Shown here: piece after piece, positions 1 through 11,977 of the stretch
How positions within the stretch are numbered: position 1 is the first letter of the stretch
Layout: every line of letters begins with the position of its first letter
Assembly: GCA_039821555.1 (NCBI GenBank)
Contig: JBCBNX010000010.1
Location: 1-64,000, forward strand
DNA: 64,000 bases
Source of the DNA: Bacteroidota bacterium
Lineage (GTDB): Bacteria > Bacteroidota > Rhodothermia > Rhodothermales > Rubricoccaceae
Reading direction: 5' to 3'
Translations under genes and position numbers: made by a program
The notes under the pieces: generated by a model
What the model saw: the letters and a program-made list of their open reading frames with translations, nothing else
Told to the model about the DNA's origin: nothing
The model's database searches: none

Positions 1-21
1 CCACTCATCCCGGACCCACCC

Positions 22-3000
22 ATGTCTACCCGACCTATCATCGGCGCGCTTGGCGCGTTGATGCTCCTCGTGCTGGCTGGCACGCCTGCGTTTGCGCAGG
101 GCGTCACCACGGCCGGCCTCTCCGGCTTCGTCCTCGATCAGACCGGCGAGCCCCTTCCTGGCGCCAACGTCATCGCTGTACACGTCCCGAGCGGCACTAC
201 CTACGGCGCGGCCACCCGCACCGGCGGCTCCTACATCATCCCCAACATGCGTGTCGGGGGGCCGTACACCATCACGGCCTCCTACATCGGCTACCAGCAG
301 CAGGTCGAGGAGAACATCTCGCTGAGCCTCGGCCAGACGCTCCGCCTCGACTTCGCGCTCGTCCCGGACGACGTGGCCCTCGGCGACGTGGAGGTCACGG
401 CGATGGCCGACGACGTACTCAACGGCGACCGCACCGGCGCGGCCACGTTCATCGACCCGCAGGCCGTGACGCAGCTCCCGACCGTGAGCCGCTCCACGCG
501 CGACCTCACCCGCGTCGACCCGCGCTCCGACGGCAACTTCTCCTTCGGCGGACGCAACTGGCTCTACAACAACGTCACCCTCGACGGTTCCTACTTCAAC
601 AACCCGTTCGGCCTCGATGACCCCGCCCCGGGCGGCCAGGCAGGCGCGGAGCCCGTCCCCTACGACGCCATCGAACAGGTCCAGGTCTCCATCGCGCCCT
701 TCGACGTGCGCGAAGGCGGCTTCACCGGCGCGAGCATCAACCAGGTCACGAAGTCGGGCACCAACCGCCTCCAGGGCTCGGCCTACACGTTCTACCGCGA
801 CGAGAACCTGATCGGCAACACCGTCAGCGGCAACGAGGTCCTCGCCAACCCCGACCTCGGCTTCAACCAGTACGGCATCAGCCTCGGCGGCCCGCTCATC
901 CGGGACAAGCTGTTCTTCTTTGTCAACGGCGAGCTCTCGCGCCGCGACGACCCCGGCACCAACTTCCTCGCCGACACCGACGGCTCCGTCGGCTTCGGGG
1001 AGAGCCGGGCGACCGCCGCCGACCTCAACGCCATCAGCACACGCCTCCTGGATGCCTATGGCTACGACGCCGGCGCGTTCGACAACTACCTCCTCGCGAC
1101 CGACAACGACAAGCTCATCGTCAAGCTCGACTGGAACATCAACAGCAGCAACAACGCGAGCTTCCGCTGGAACTACCTCGACTCGTACCGCGACCTCCCC
1201 GTCAACCCGGCGGCGATCTCCTTCGCCAACGCCGGACGCGGGCCGAACCAGACGAGCCTGCCGTTCCAGAACTCAGGCTACCGCATCAACAACGAGCTGA
1301 ACTCGTTCGCCTTCGAGCTCAACAGCCGCGCGGAAACCTTCTCGAACCGGTTCTTTGCGAGCTACAACCGCTTCCGCGACTTCCGCGAGCCGCTCTCGAC
1401 GCCGTTCCCCACCATCGAGATCATCGAGGACGGGATCACCTACACCACGGCGGGCCACGAGCCGTTCTCGATCCACAACATCCTCGACCAGGACGTGGTG
1501 CAGGTGACCAACAACTTCTCGGTCTTCGCCGGGCGGCACGTCCTCACCTTTGGCGGCAACTTCGAGTACTTCTCGTTCTTCAACTCGTTCAACCTGTTCC
1601 GCCACGGCCTCTTCCAACTGCCGTACTTCCTCGACTTCGAGGGCGACCAGATCCCGAACGGCTCGACCTTCTTCTCCGTCGACTAGTTCCTCGACGTGAC
1701 CGATCCGAACCTACCGCTCTGCGGTAGCGACGACGGCATGGGCGGCGTCTTCCAACTCGCCGACGCTGGCACGACCTGCCGCGTGGACCTCAACGGCATG
1801 GTGACGCCGGAGTCGCAGGTGTTCAAGGGCGAGCGCATCAACGTCGGCCAGGCGGCCTTCTACGTGCAGGACGAGTTCCTCGTCTCGCCGCGCCTCAACC
1901 TCACGTTCGGCCTCCGCGTGGACATGCCGTTCTACAACAACGACCTCACGGCCAACCCCTTCTCGACGGGCCTCACCGCCCTTGACGAGAACGACCAGGA
2001 TGAAGTCGTTGACCAGGCGAGCCTGCCCGGCACGAAGGTGCTCTTCTCGCCGCGCTTCGGCTTCAACTGGTCGGAGACCGAGGACCGCTCCGTGCAGGTG
2101 CGCGGCGGCACCGGCATCTTCACAGGCCGCGTGCCCTTCGTGTGGGTCGGCAACGTGATCTCGAACCCGGGCGCCAACCCCAACCTGCCCTCCGAGGGCG
2201 AGTTCACGGTGCCTGAGGCCGAAGACGAGGGCCTCGACATCCTGAACGACGACTCGACGCCGACGCAGTCGTTCGACCTCAACGCGATGGACGAGGACTT
2301 CACCTTCCCGCAGGTGTGGACCACCAACCTCGCCCTCGATGTCGATCTCGGCGCCGGTTTCCTCGGCACGCTCGAAGCGATCTACTCGAAAGACATCAAC
2401 GGCGTCTTCCTCCGCAACGCGGACCTGCGCAAGCCGTTGCGCAACCTGCGGTCGGTCGGCGGTCGTCCGTACTTCGGCGCGCAGGAGGGTGGCGCCGAAC
2501 TGAACCCCGACGGCGGTGCTGGCATCTACGTGATCGACAACACCGACGAAGGCTACAGCTTCTCGTTCACCACGCAGCTGCGGAAGTCCTTCGGCGACAA
2601 CGTCAACACGTCGATCGCCTACGCCTACACCGAGGCGGAGAACATCTTCAACACCACGGAGATCGCGAGCGTGCTCTTTTCGAGCAACCCGGTCCAGGGT
2701 GACCCAAACCAGCCAGGCCTCAGCTTCTCGCAGGCCGGCCAGCCGCATCGCTTTGTCGGCACGGCCACCGTCCGACTCCCGTGGAGCGACCTGTTTACGA
2801 CGCAACTCGGCGTGTTCGCCACCGTGGCGAAGGGCAACCAGTACCTATACGCGGGCGGCAACCGCTACTCGTTCGTCTACTCAGGCGACGTCAACGGTGA
2901 CGGCTTCGCGGGCAATGACCTCCTCTATGTCCCGCGCGGCGCCAACGACATCAAGTTCTCTGACACCGACGCGGCGGGTAACTTCTTCGCATCGGAAGCC

Positions 3001-3390
3001 GACCAGTGGAATCGGTTCAACGCCTTCATCGAGCAGGACGACTACCTGAGTACCCAGCGCGGGCAGATCACCGAGCGCAACGGCGCCATCAACCCGTGGT
3101 ACATGAACGTCGACCTGCGCATCTTGCAGGACATCGGCGTGATGGTGGCGGGTGTCCCGAACCGCATCCAGCTCAGCTTCGACCTGTTGAACGTGGCCAA
3201 CTTCCTCAACTCCGACTGGGGCGTGCGCAAGATCGCCAACCCGGCGGCCACCGCGCCGCTCACGCTCGTCGGCTTCGAGGGCGGCGAGCCGGAGTTCAAC
3301 TTCACCGGCCCCGACGAGACGTTCATCGACGATCCGAGTGAGTTCTCTCGCTGGCGTGCCCAGTTCGGCGTGCGCTACATCTTCAACTGA
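22..3390 (+). pseudogene. Oar-like TonB-dependent outer-membrane receptor, interrupted by an in-frame TAG
   Basis: The frame encodes a signal peptide ending AFAQ, a carboxypeptidase-regulatory-like beta-sandwich (about residues 30-115), a plug region (about 140-270), and a long beta-barrel ending in a C-terminal aromatic/Asn (VRYIFN). This is the Oar/TonB-dependent receptor plan of Bacteroidota. A TAG at 1684-1686 stops translation after codon 554. The same frame then continues without further stops to 3390, so the barrel is split roughly in half. The downstream half could start only at GTG 1696, with no signal peptide, so it would not be exported alone. One base change (for example TAC to TAG, restoring SVDYFLDVTD) would explain it. 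Possibilities are a fresh nonsense mutation, a sequencing error, or amber readthrough. The family call is firm; functional status is open. Confidence 0.85.
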
Positions 3391-3453
3391 GCGCTGAGGA
3401 TTTCGTAGCCTGAGTCGGCGGAACGGACGGCTCCCACACGTCCGCCCGTCGCT

Positions 3454-3485
3454 GCGCCCCGCTGGTCTTCGGATTGGCGGGGCGC
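3454..3485 (+). terminator. Intrinsic terminator-like hairpin after the receptor gene
   Basis: Perfect 9-bp arms GCGCCCCGC (3454-3462) and GCGGGGCGC (3477-3485) with a 14-nt loop, followed by TCTGTTT. It lies 64 bp after the receptor stop codon. The U-tract is weak, as expected at this GC content. Confidence 0.6.
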
Positions 3486-3525
3486 TCTGTTTGGGTAGCT
3501 TACTACCAGAGTTCTTGTCCGGCTC

Positions 3526-3626
3526 GGCTCCCCCCGCTTGTACGCCTGCGACGGCGCACAGGCTGTCCCCCTCACCCGTGGGGGGACAGTTTCCCGACCC
3601 TTCAGGGGGAGGGAAACGGGGGGAGC
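3526..3626. repeat. Family A dispersed palindromic repeat, copy 1
   Basis: Outer arms GGCTCCCCCCG (3526-3536) and CGGGGGGAGC (3617-3626) flank an inner inverted repeat CTGTCCCCC...GGGGGACAG (3563-3589). The same architecture recurs at 14637-14752 and 60330-60445. This copy would lie in the 5' leader of the YceH-like gene if that gene is transcribed from the GTAGCTTAC element at 3495. Confidence 0.75.
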
Positions 3627-3658
3627 TGGGTTCAAGCCCGTATACGTTCAGACCTCCT

Positions 3659-4333
3659 ATGGAAACGCCTGCTGACGCCAACGCCCTCACGCCCGCCGAC
3701 CTGCGCGTGGCGGGGGCCCTCATCGAGAAGAGCCTCGCCACGCCGGACTACTACCCGATGTCCACGAACGCCCTGATGGCGGCGTGCAACCAGAAGACGG
3801 GCCGCGACCCGGTGATGGACCTCTCCGAGCGCGATGTACGGCAGGCACTCGACCGGCTGATGCGCTTTCGCATGGCTGGAACGAGCGACGGCGGGCGCGT
3901 GACGAAATACCGCCATGCCTTCGGTCAGCGGTTCGGCCTCGACGAGCCAGGGCTGGCGACGGTTGCCGTGCTCATCCTCCGTGGCCCGCAGACGACCGGC
4001 GAGATCCGCAGCCGCGTGGGCCGCATGTACGACTTCGCCTCGACGGACGCGGTGCAGGAAGTGCTCGACCGCATGAGCGACCGGCCTGAGCCGCTGGCGA
4101 CGCTGCTGCCGCGTCAGGCGGGGCAGTCCGCCGACCGCTGGGCGCACCTGCTCGCGGGCGAGCCCGACCTGAGTGCCTACGAGACGCCGGACGGAGCCGT
4201 GGTGTCGGGCGAGGAAGCCATGCTCGATGCGGAGACACGCGCGTCGCTCACCGAGCGCGTAGACACGCTGGAAGCCGAGGTGGCCGAACTGCGCACTTCG
4301 CTGGAGGCGCTGCGCGAGGCGCTGGGCGGGTAG
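3659..4333 (+). CDS. YceH/DUF480 family protein
   Basis: The 224-aa product starts METPADANALTP and matches the DUF480 (YceH, UPF0502) family by its hallmarks: LRVAGALIEKSLATPDYYPMS near residues 19-39, then an ALMAACNQKTGRDPV segment, a winged-helix-like repeat (residues about 50-150) and a short C-terminal coiled coil (ETRASLTERVDTLEAEVAEL). Family length is about 215 aa. The molecular role is not established; a winged-helix fold suggests nucleic-acid or protein contacts. The frame is open upstream to about 3491, but that extension only translates repeat A1, so ATG 3659 is preferred. A GTAGCTTAC promoter-like element lies at 3495-3503. Confidence 0.88.
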   Translation: METPADANALTPADLRVAGALIEKSLATPDYYPMSTNALMAACNQKTGRDPVMDLSERDVRQALDRLMRFRMAGTSDGGRVTKYRHAFGQRFGLDEPGLATVAVLILRGPQTTGEIRSRVGRMYDFASTDAVQEVLDRMSDRPEPLATLLPRQAGQSADRWAHLLAGEPDLSAYETPDGAVVSGEEAMLDAETRASLTERVDTLEAEVAELRTSLEALREALGG

Positions 4334-4520
4334 CGGTCGAAGGTCGAAGGTCGAAATGGTGCAGGGGTAGCGCGTTGGTGGTCAAGCCCAGGCGGCCTCT
4401 CGGCATCTTCGTCCCTCCGGTTTCTCGCTTCGCCTAGTTGTGACAGAATGGTGTCACTGTGACGGTCTACCTTGGGTCTGTATCCACCCCGCCTTGTGGA
4501 CCGAACCCTTGAGGACACCC

Positions 4521-5237
4521 ATGATGACGCCTGTTTCTCTTGCTCAAAAGCCTGTCGTGCCCGCTCCGCTCGGGCCGTCCAACGACGAACTGGCCGCCGT
4601 GCTCGGCGCGATGGCCGAACTCCTCGTGCGTGTAGAGGAGCCCAACCCCTACCGCGTGCGCGCCTACCTGAACGCCGCCGAGTCGCTGCGTGCTGAGGAC
4701 GAGCCCGTCGTCGCGCGCTACGTCGAGGGCGGCGCGAAAGCGCTCGAAGCGCTCGCCGGTGTGGGGCTCAACCTCGCCGCGCACCTCGCCGACTACATCG
4801 AGACAGGCCGCATCCGGCTCTACGACCGCCTCATGGAAGTTGCCGACCCGGAGGCCCTCTTCCGCAGCGTGCCGGGCGTCGGGCCCGACCTGGCGCGGCG
4901 GCTCGTCGCCGACCTCGGCCTCGCATCGCTCGCCGCGCTCGAACGCGCCCTGCTCGATGGCCGCGTGGAGGCGCTCGACGGCATCGGTCCGCGGACGGTG
5001 GAAGGACTCCGGCTCCAACTGAACACGATCCTGCACCGAGCGCAGCGGCTCCGGGCCCGGCGCGTCCGGCGACAGATGCTCGCCCAGCGCGTCATGCGGT
5101 GGCGGGCCGCCCAGCGTGGCCCCGTGCCCAGCGATCCCACGCCAGTCGATCCAACTCCGACTCCCACAGCCCAGACCGAGGGGGACGGGCACACGCTGCG
5201 CATCATCGAGCGCCCTGCGCTGCGCCGCGTCGCGTGA
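4521..5237 (+). CDS. Helix-hairpin-helix protein resembling the N-terminal part of PolX DNA polymerases
   Basis: This 238-aa protein carries an NPYRVRAYLNAAESL segment (about residues 40-54), which resembles the 8-kDa domain of bacterial family X polymerases (typically NPFRARAY...A). Two helix-hairpin-helix motifs follow (LAGVGLNLAAHLADYI and VPGVGPDLARRLVADL), then DGIGPRTVEGL. No polymerase palm or PHP domain follows; the rest is an Arg-rich helix and a Pro/Thr tail. It is probably a DNA-binding accessory protein, with non-specific duplex or nicked DNA as a plausible ligand; partner unknown. Start ATG 4521 (or 4524) was chosen because the upstream frame is low-quality; TACCTTGG at 4468 is a promoter candidate. 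Confidence 0.72.
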   Translation: MMTPVSLAQKPVVPAPLGPSNDELAAVLGAMAELLVRVEEPNPYRVRAYLNAAESLRAEDEPVVARYVEGGAKALEALAGVGLNLAAHLADYIETGRIRLYDRLMEVADPEALFRSVPGVGPDLARRLVADLGLASLAALERALLDGRVEALDGIGPRTVEGLRLQLNTILHRAQRLRARRVRRQMLAQRVMRWRAAQRGPVPSDPTPVDPTPTPTAQTEGDGHTLRIIERPALRRVA

Positions 5238-5293
5238 GTGATATCGCAACGTGGGACAGACTCACCAGGTCTGGGCGGCGGTAGATTGCAGCC

Positions 5294-5779
5294 ATGCAGA
5301 CCTCCGCTCAGACCTGGATCGACACCCTTGGCCTCTTTCCACACCCGGAAGGGGGCTTCTTTCGTGAGACCTACCGCGCCGGGCACGCCGTCACGGGCGA
5401 GCACGGCCAGCCGCGCGCTGCGTCGACCGCGATCTACTTCCTGCTCCGCGCCGGTGACGTATCGCACCTCCACCGCATCACCGCGGACGAGGGCTGGCAC
5501 CTCTATGCGGGCGGGCCGCTCACCATACACACGCTGACCGAGGACGGAGCCTACGAAGCGTTGCACCTGGGTCTATATCTGGACGCAAGGCAGCGTCCGC
5601 AGCACGTGGTCCCCGGCGGCGTCTGGTTCGGCGCGACCGTCGCTGAGAGTGCAGACTATGCCCTCGTCGGATGCACCGTCGCGCCTGGCTTCGACTTCGC
5701 CGACTTCGAACTGGCCGAACGCGATGCGATGCTGGAGGCTTTTCCCCAGCACCACGCGCTCATCGAGCGGTTGACGTAA
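5294..5779 (+). CDS. DUF985 / Cupin_5 family protein
   Basis: This 161-aa single-domain protein has the DUF985 signatures: LGLFPHPEGGFFRETYRA at the N-terminus, STAIYFLL, HRITADEGWHLYAGGPL, and VVPGGVWFGA near the C-terminus, with the conserved FDFADFEL tail. The family adopts a cupin beta-barrel resembling epimerases; the substrate is not established. The length matches the family. A TAGATTGC element ends only 4 nt before ATG 5294, so a nearly leaderless transcript is possible. It is 56 bp downstream of the HhH gene and could also be co-transcribed. Confidence 0.9.
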   Translation: MQTSAQTWIDTLGLFPHPEGGFFRETYRAGHAVTGEHGQPRAASTAIYFLLRAGDVSHLHRITADEGWHLYAGGPLTIHTLTEDGAYEALHLGLYLDARQRPQHVVPGGVWFGATVAESADYALVGCTVAPGFDFADFELAERDAMLEAFPQHHALIERLT

Positions 5780-5794
5780 GCCGAAGACGAGGGC

Positions 5795-6295
5795 TCAGCC
5801 GCCCGGGCGCACGAGGGCTACCGGCTCTACTTTCAGAGTGGCCGTCTGAGGCATACCGGCAGGGGCCTGCGAGCCCGGGTAGGGGCTGAGGCCGAGTAGC
5901 GTAAAGCGGTTCCCGCGGGCCTCCACCCACAGATGCGTGCCCTCCCTGCTGGTTGGTCGGACGCCGCCAGGAATCTCCATCGTGTAGGTCGAAGCGACGT
6001 CCTCTGCGATGTAGGTGATGCTCACGAGCGCGCGGCCTGCCTGCACGCAGGCGACATTTTCCGGGCACCGGTTGTCGCTCACAACGCGGTTGAAGAGGAT
6101 GCGGTCGCCGTACTGGTTGAGCGTGAGCGACTCGCCGACTTCGATGCCAAAGGCAGCTCCGGTGTCGGTAGCCGTGCTGGCGGGTGGGACGGTCGGTTCG
6201 TCGGCTTCGGAGGTCCCGCGGGTGCCGCCGCAGCCGACGGCCAGGAGCAGCGCAAGGAGCGTGAGGACCGCGAGCGGATGGTGGGAGGCGCGCAT
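5795..6295 (-). CDS. Predicted lipoprotein of unknown function
   Basis: The 166-aa product opens with MRASHHPLAVLTLLALLLAVGC, a signal peptide with a lipobox (AVGC) placing Cys at residue 22. A short low-complexity linker follows, then a beta-rich domain (about 50-160) containing paired cysteines (RCPENVACVQAG) that could form a disulfide. That domain resembles small Bacteroidota envelope lipoproteins reading GDSRCPxxVxCxWAG, but the function is unknown to me. It converges on the cupin gene with a 15-bp gap. The start is supported by the basic n-region directly before the hydrophobic core. Confidence 0.7.
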   Translation of the reverse strand: MRASHHPLAVLTLLALLLAVGCGGTRGTSEADEPTVPPASTATDTGAAFGIEVGESLTLNQYGDRILFNRVVSDNRCPENVACVQAGRALVSITYIAEDVASTYTMEIPGGVRPTSREGTHLWVEARGNRFTLLGLSPYPGSQAPAGMPQTATLKVEPVALVRPGG

Positions 6296-6465
6296 GGTCG
6301 AGAAGAGGATGAATCAGGGAGAGCAAGCCCAAGCTACGAACGCGGCAGCAATGCCAAGGCGCGTGCCTGGAAGGTGACGAGCGGGCAGTGCAAAGCCCAG
6401 GCCAGCGAACGCCCGCCCGTGACCTGAAGGACGAGGCACGCCCCCAACCCGCCGAAAACGGGCCG

Positions 6466-7437
6466 CTAGAGGCGGGTGCGCAGCGAAAATTGATGCAGCC
6501 CGCCGACTTCGGACCAGCCCGAATAGCCGTAGTCGAAGCCCACGCGTCGGATTTTGAGACCGAAGCCGAGTCCCACGCCCGCAATGTCAAAGCGGCCCTG
6601 CGGGTTGAGTTCGTCGCGGAGGCGGTCGTTGTAGCCCGCGCGCAGCATGAAGGCCGAGCCGAAATACAACTCGCCGCCGACCGTCAGGTGGTTGAGCACG
6701 CGGTTGGCCGCGTTGCCCGTGCCCTCCGAGAGGTCAGCGAGATCGTAGCCGGTGACGGTGAGTTGGAGCGGGACGTTCGCGAGCCGCTTGGCGACAGCGA
6801 GGCGTACGTCGAACGGTAGCGTGTCGTCTTCCTCGCCGAACGATGAGAAGACGGCCCCTGCGTTGACGACGGCAGCGCTGACGGTGAGCCGCTGCTCCGG
6901 GATCGTGTAGGCCACACCTGCATCAAAAGCCAGCGCCGAGGCCCCAGCATCGTCGAGCGTGGCGAAAAGGGCATGGACGGTCGCGCCGCCGCGCAGGCGC
7001 TCGTCAGCGGTGAGGGCGCGGGCGTAGCTGACCGAGAGGGCGACGTCGCCCGCGCCGAACGTCGAGCCGTCGCGGACGCCGTTCTCGTCGGCCCGCTCGA
7101 ACTCGCCGTACGACAGGTAGCGGATGCTCGCGGCGAGTGTGCCCTGGAGGCGGTCCACATCCCGGACATAGAGCGCCGAGCCTGCCGAGATGTCAGCCAG
7201 GTGGTTGAGGTAGCTCACGGCTACCTGGCGGTCCATCTGCGGGTTGAGCAGCGCCGGGTTGTAGAAGTACGCCACCGGGTCGTCGCCATAGACCGCGCCG
7301 ACGGAGCCTTGCAGTGCGGTCGCGCGCGCCGATGGGGCGAGCCCGAGCACCTTGAACTGCGCGTAGCGGTCGGGCGTCTGCGCGAAGGACGGAGCCGCTG
7401 TCAGAAGAAGCGCGAGGGCCGCGAATAGGAGCCGCAT
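6466..7437 (-). CDS. porQ: PorQ-like type IX secretion system protein
   Basis: The 323-aa product begins MRLLFAALALLLTAAPSFAQ, a signal peptide, followed by an outer-membrane beta-barrel of the PorV/PorQ (UPF0164) type. Recognisable segments are LGLAPSARATALQGS and FYNPALLNPQMDRQVAVSYLNHLADI, with a C-terminal HQFSLRTRL. PorQ family members act with PorZ/PorU/PorV in surface attachment of T9SS cargo, and two such cargoes lie at 15846-20053. The frame stays open upstream to 7554, but that extension is only repeat sequence (7492-7557), so ATG 7437 is chosen. PorV cannot be excluded from sequence alone. Confidence 0.82.
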   Translation of the reverse strand: MRLLFAALALLLTAAPSFAQTPDRYAQFKVLGLAPSARATALQGSVGAVYGDDPVAYFYNPALLNPQMDRQVAVSYLNHLADISAGSALYVRDVDRLQGTLAASIRYLSYGEFERADENGVRDGSTFGAGDVALSVSYARALTADERLRGGATVHALFATLDDAGASALAFDAGVAYTIPEQRLTVSAAVVNAGAVFSSFGEEDDTLPFDVRLAVAKRLANVPLQLTVTGYDLADLSEGTGNAANRVLNHLTVGGELYFGSAFMLRAGYNDRLRDELNPQGRFDIAGVGLGFGLKIRRVGFDYGYSGWSEVGGLHQFSLRTRL

Positions 7438-7491
7438 AAATCTGTTTCCAGGTCGGAGATCGGAACGTCCTGACTCGATATCGCCTTTCGT

Positions 7492-7557
7492 GTCATCCTG
7501 AACTCGGTTCAGGATCTCAACGTCTCCGGCGAGATGCTGAATCAAGTTCAGCATGAC
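7492..7557. repeat. Family B-related double-hairpin repeat
   Basis: Two small palindromes, TCCTGAACTCGGTTCAGGA and TGCTGAATCAAGTTCAGCA, sit inside an imperfect inverted repeat (GTCATCCTGAAC at 7492, GTTCAGCATGAC ending 7557). Its ends resemble the 120-bp elements at 52798 and 62135. Spurious peptides of the MLNLIQHL / LNRVQDD type come from such repeats in many genomes. Confidence 0.7.
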
Positions 7558-7795
7558 AAGTGGCGAGATCGAGGCTATTCCGAAACAAGCTCCAAAGGCG
7601 CGGGCGTGTGAGTGGGCAGCGGTTAAAACGGGGCGAAACGCGCGGGCAGAAGGCGGGCCCCCGGAACGGCGCAGGGCACGTCGCGTGCCAACTCGGCTGT
7701 AGCGGTGCGTGCGGCACGCTCGTTGCGCTGAGGCCCAGCCTGCCGAAACGGCGGACGCACAAGCCTGAAGGCGCGGGGCAATATCGTACTTTCGC

Positions 7796-7804
7796 CGCCG
7801 CCGC
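7796..7804 (+). promoter_or_regulatory. Candidate -7 promoter element for secA
   Basis: GTACTTTCG resembles the Bacteroidota -7 consensus TAnnTTTG and the GTAnnTT elements upstream of several other genes here. No convincing -33 partner was seen. Confidence 0.3.
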
Positions 7805-7925
7805 GTCCAGGGCCGAATCCGTGCCCGCCCCTGCTACGTCTGAGACTCTCGTCCCACACGCCGCCTTCGGCCCGACCCTCCGCCTCCCCGACCTTTCGCT
7901 CTGCCGACTGAACCGGCCCGCACGC

Positions 7926-11432
<3,507 letters not shown>

Positions 11433-11452
11433 GCATACCCACCGTTGCAAGG

Positions 11453-11488
11453 CGAGGGCCGCGTCTCGATTGTGAGGCGCGGCCCTCG
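11453..11488 (+). terminator. secA terminator hairpin
   Basis: Arms CGAGGGCCGCG (11453-11463) and CGCGGCCCTCG (11478-11488) pair perfectly over 11 bp, and the stem can extend inward to 15 bp with one G-U pair. It begins 20 bp after the secA stop. There is no clear U-tract. Confidence 0.65.
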
Positions 11489-11850
11489 TGCGTTTGCACG
11501 CGATCAGAGGCGAGGGGAGACGTGCGCTGTACAACACACCCGCCTCAGCGCCCCCGGCGGCACGTACTATGCACCTTTGCTGGCGCCTACGTAGAGGGTG
11601 AGGGATGTGTAGATGCAGGACCCGTCGTGCTTCTGCCGCCCGTAGAAGAATGGGGGCGGGAAGGGGTACAAAGACACAACTGTGAGCGTGGCTGGAGGGG
11701 TCGCGGCATGGCCGCCTGCGCACAATGCTGCGCGAAGTAAGGAGTCGAATTGTCAGCGATACAACGGCGATCTCGCCAGCGAGACTACGTCGCGTCTTCG
11801 ATCAAGGCGGAGACTATCTAGCAGCCCCTCGCGCAATCCTTGACAGTCTC
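11489..11850. other. Intergenic region with no recognised gene
   Basis: About 360 bp between the secA terminator and the fadE promoter. No open frame with plausible codon use or homology was seen. It ends with TTGACAGTCTCTTGACA, two TTGACA boxes 11 bp apart; the second fits the fadE promoter. Confidence 0.5.
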
Positions 11851-11879
11851 TTGACAAAAAGGTCCTGAAGGTTTACACT
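11851..11879 (+). promoter_or_regulatory. fadE promoter, sigma70-like
   Basis: TTGACA (11851-11856), a 17-bp spacer, and TACACT (11874-11879). It is the cleanest classical -35/-10 pair in the window. It predicts a start near 11886 and a leader of about 92 nt before ATG 11978. Confidence 0.6.
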
Positions 11880-11896
11880 GTTAAGACCAAAGAAAA

Positions 11897-11936
11897 AGCG
11901 CTTTCGTTGCGGGAACTCCGGAAGCGCTCTCTTTTC
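11897..11936 (+). promoter_or_regulatory. Terminator-like hairpin in the fadE leader (possible attenuator)
   Basis: Arms AGCGCTTTCG (11897-11906) and CGGAAGCGCT (11919-11928) form a 10-bp stem with one G-U pair, followed by CTCTTTTCG. It lies between the promoter and the gene, so it would act on the fadE transcript itself, either as an attenuator or as the end of a short RNA. Confidence 0.5.
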
Positions 11937-11977
11937 GACAGCGCGGTTAACGCTGTTCACCTTTAGCCCTACCCACT

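Larger units (their letters stand above)
7438..7925. other. Divergent porQ-secA intergenic region
   Basis: 488 bp between divergent start codons. It holds a 66-bp palindromic repeat (7492-7557) and a GTACTTTCG promoter candidate for secA. No gene is visible: the open frame continuous with secA from 7560 is Arg-rich, has no SecA-like sequence, and crosses the repeat edge. Confidence 0.7.

Noticed and set aside
7560..7925. N-terminal extension of the secA frame.
   Set aside because: Translates the intergenic promoter region and part of a repeat; no SecA homology before MINFIKKLFG.
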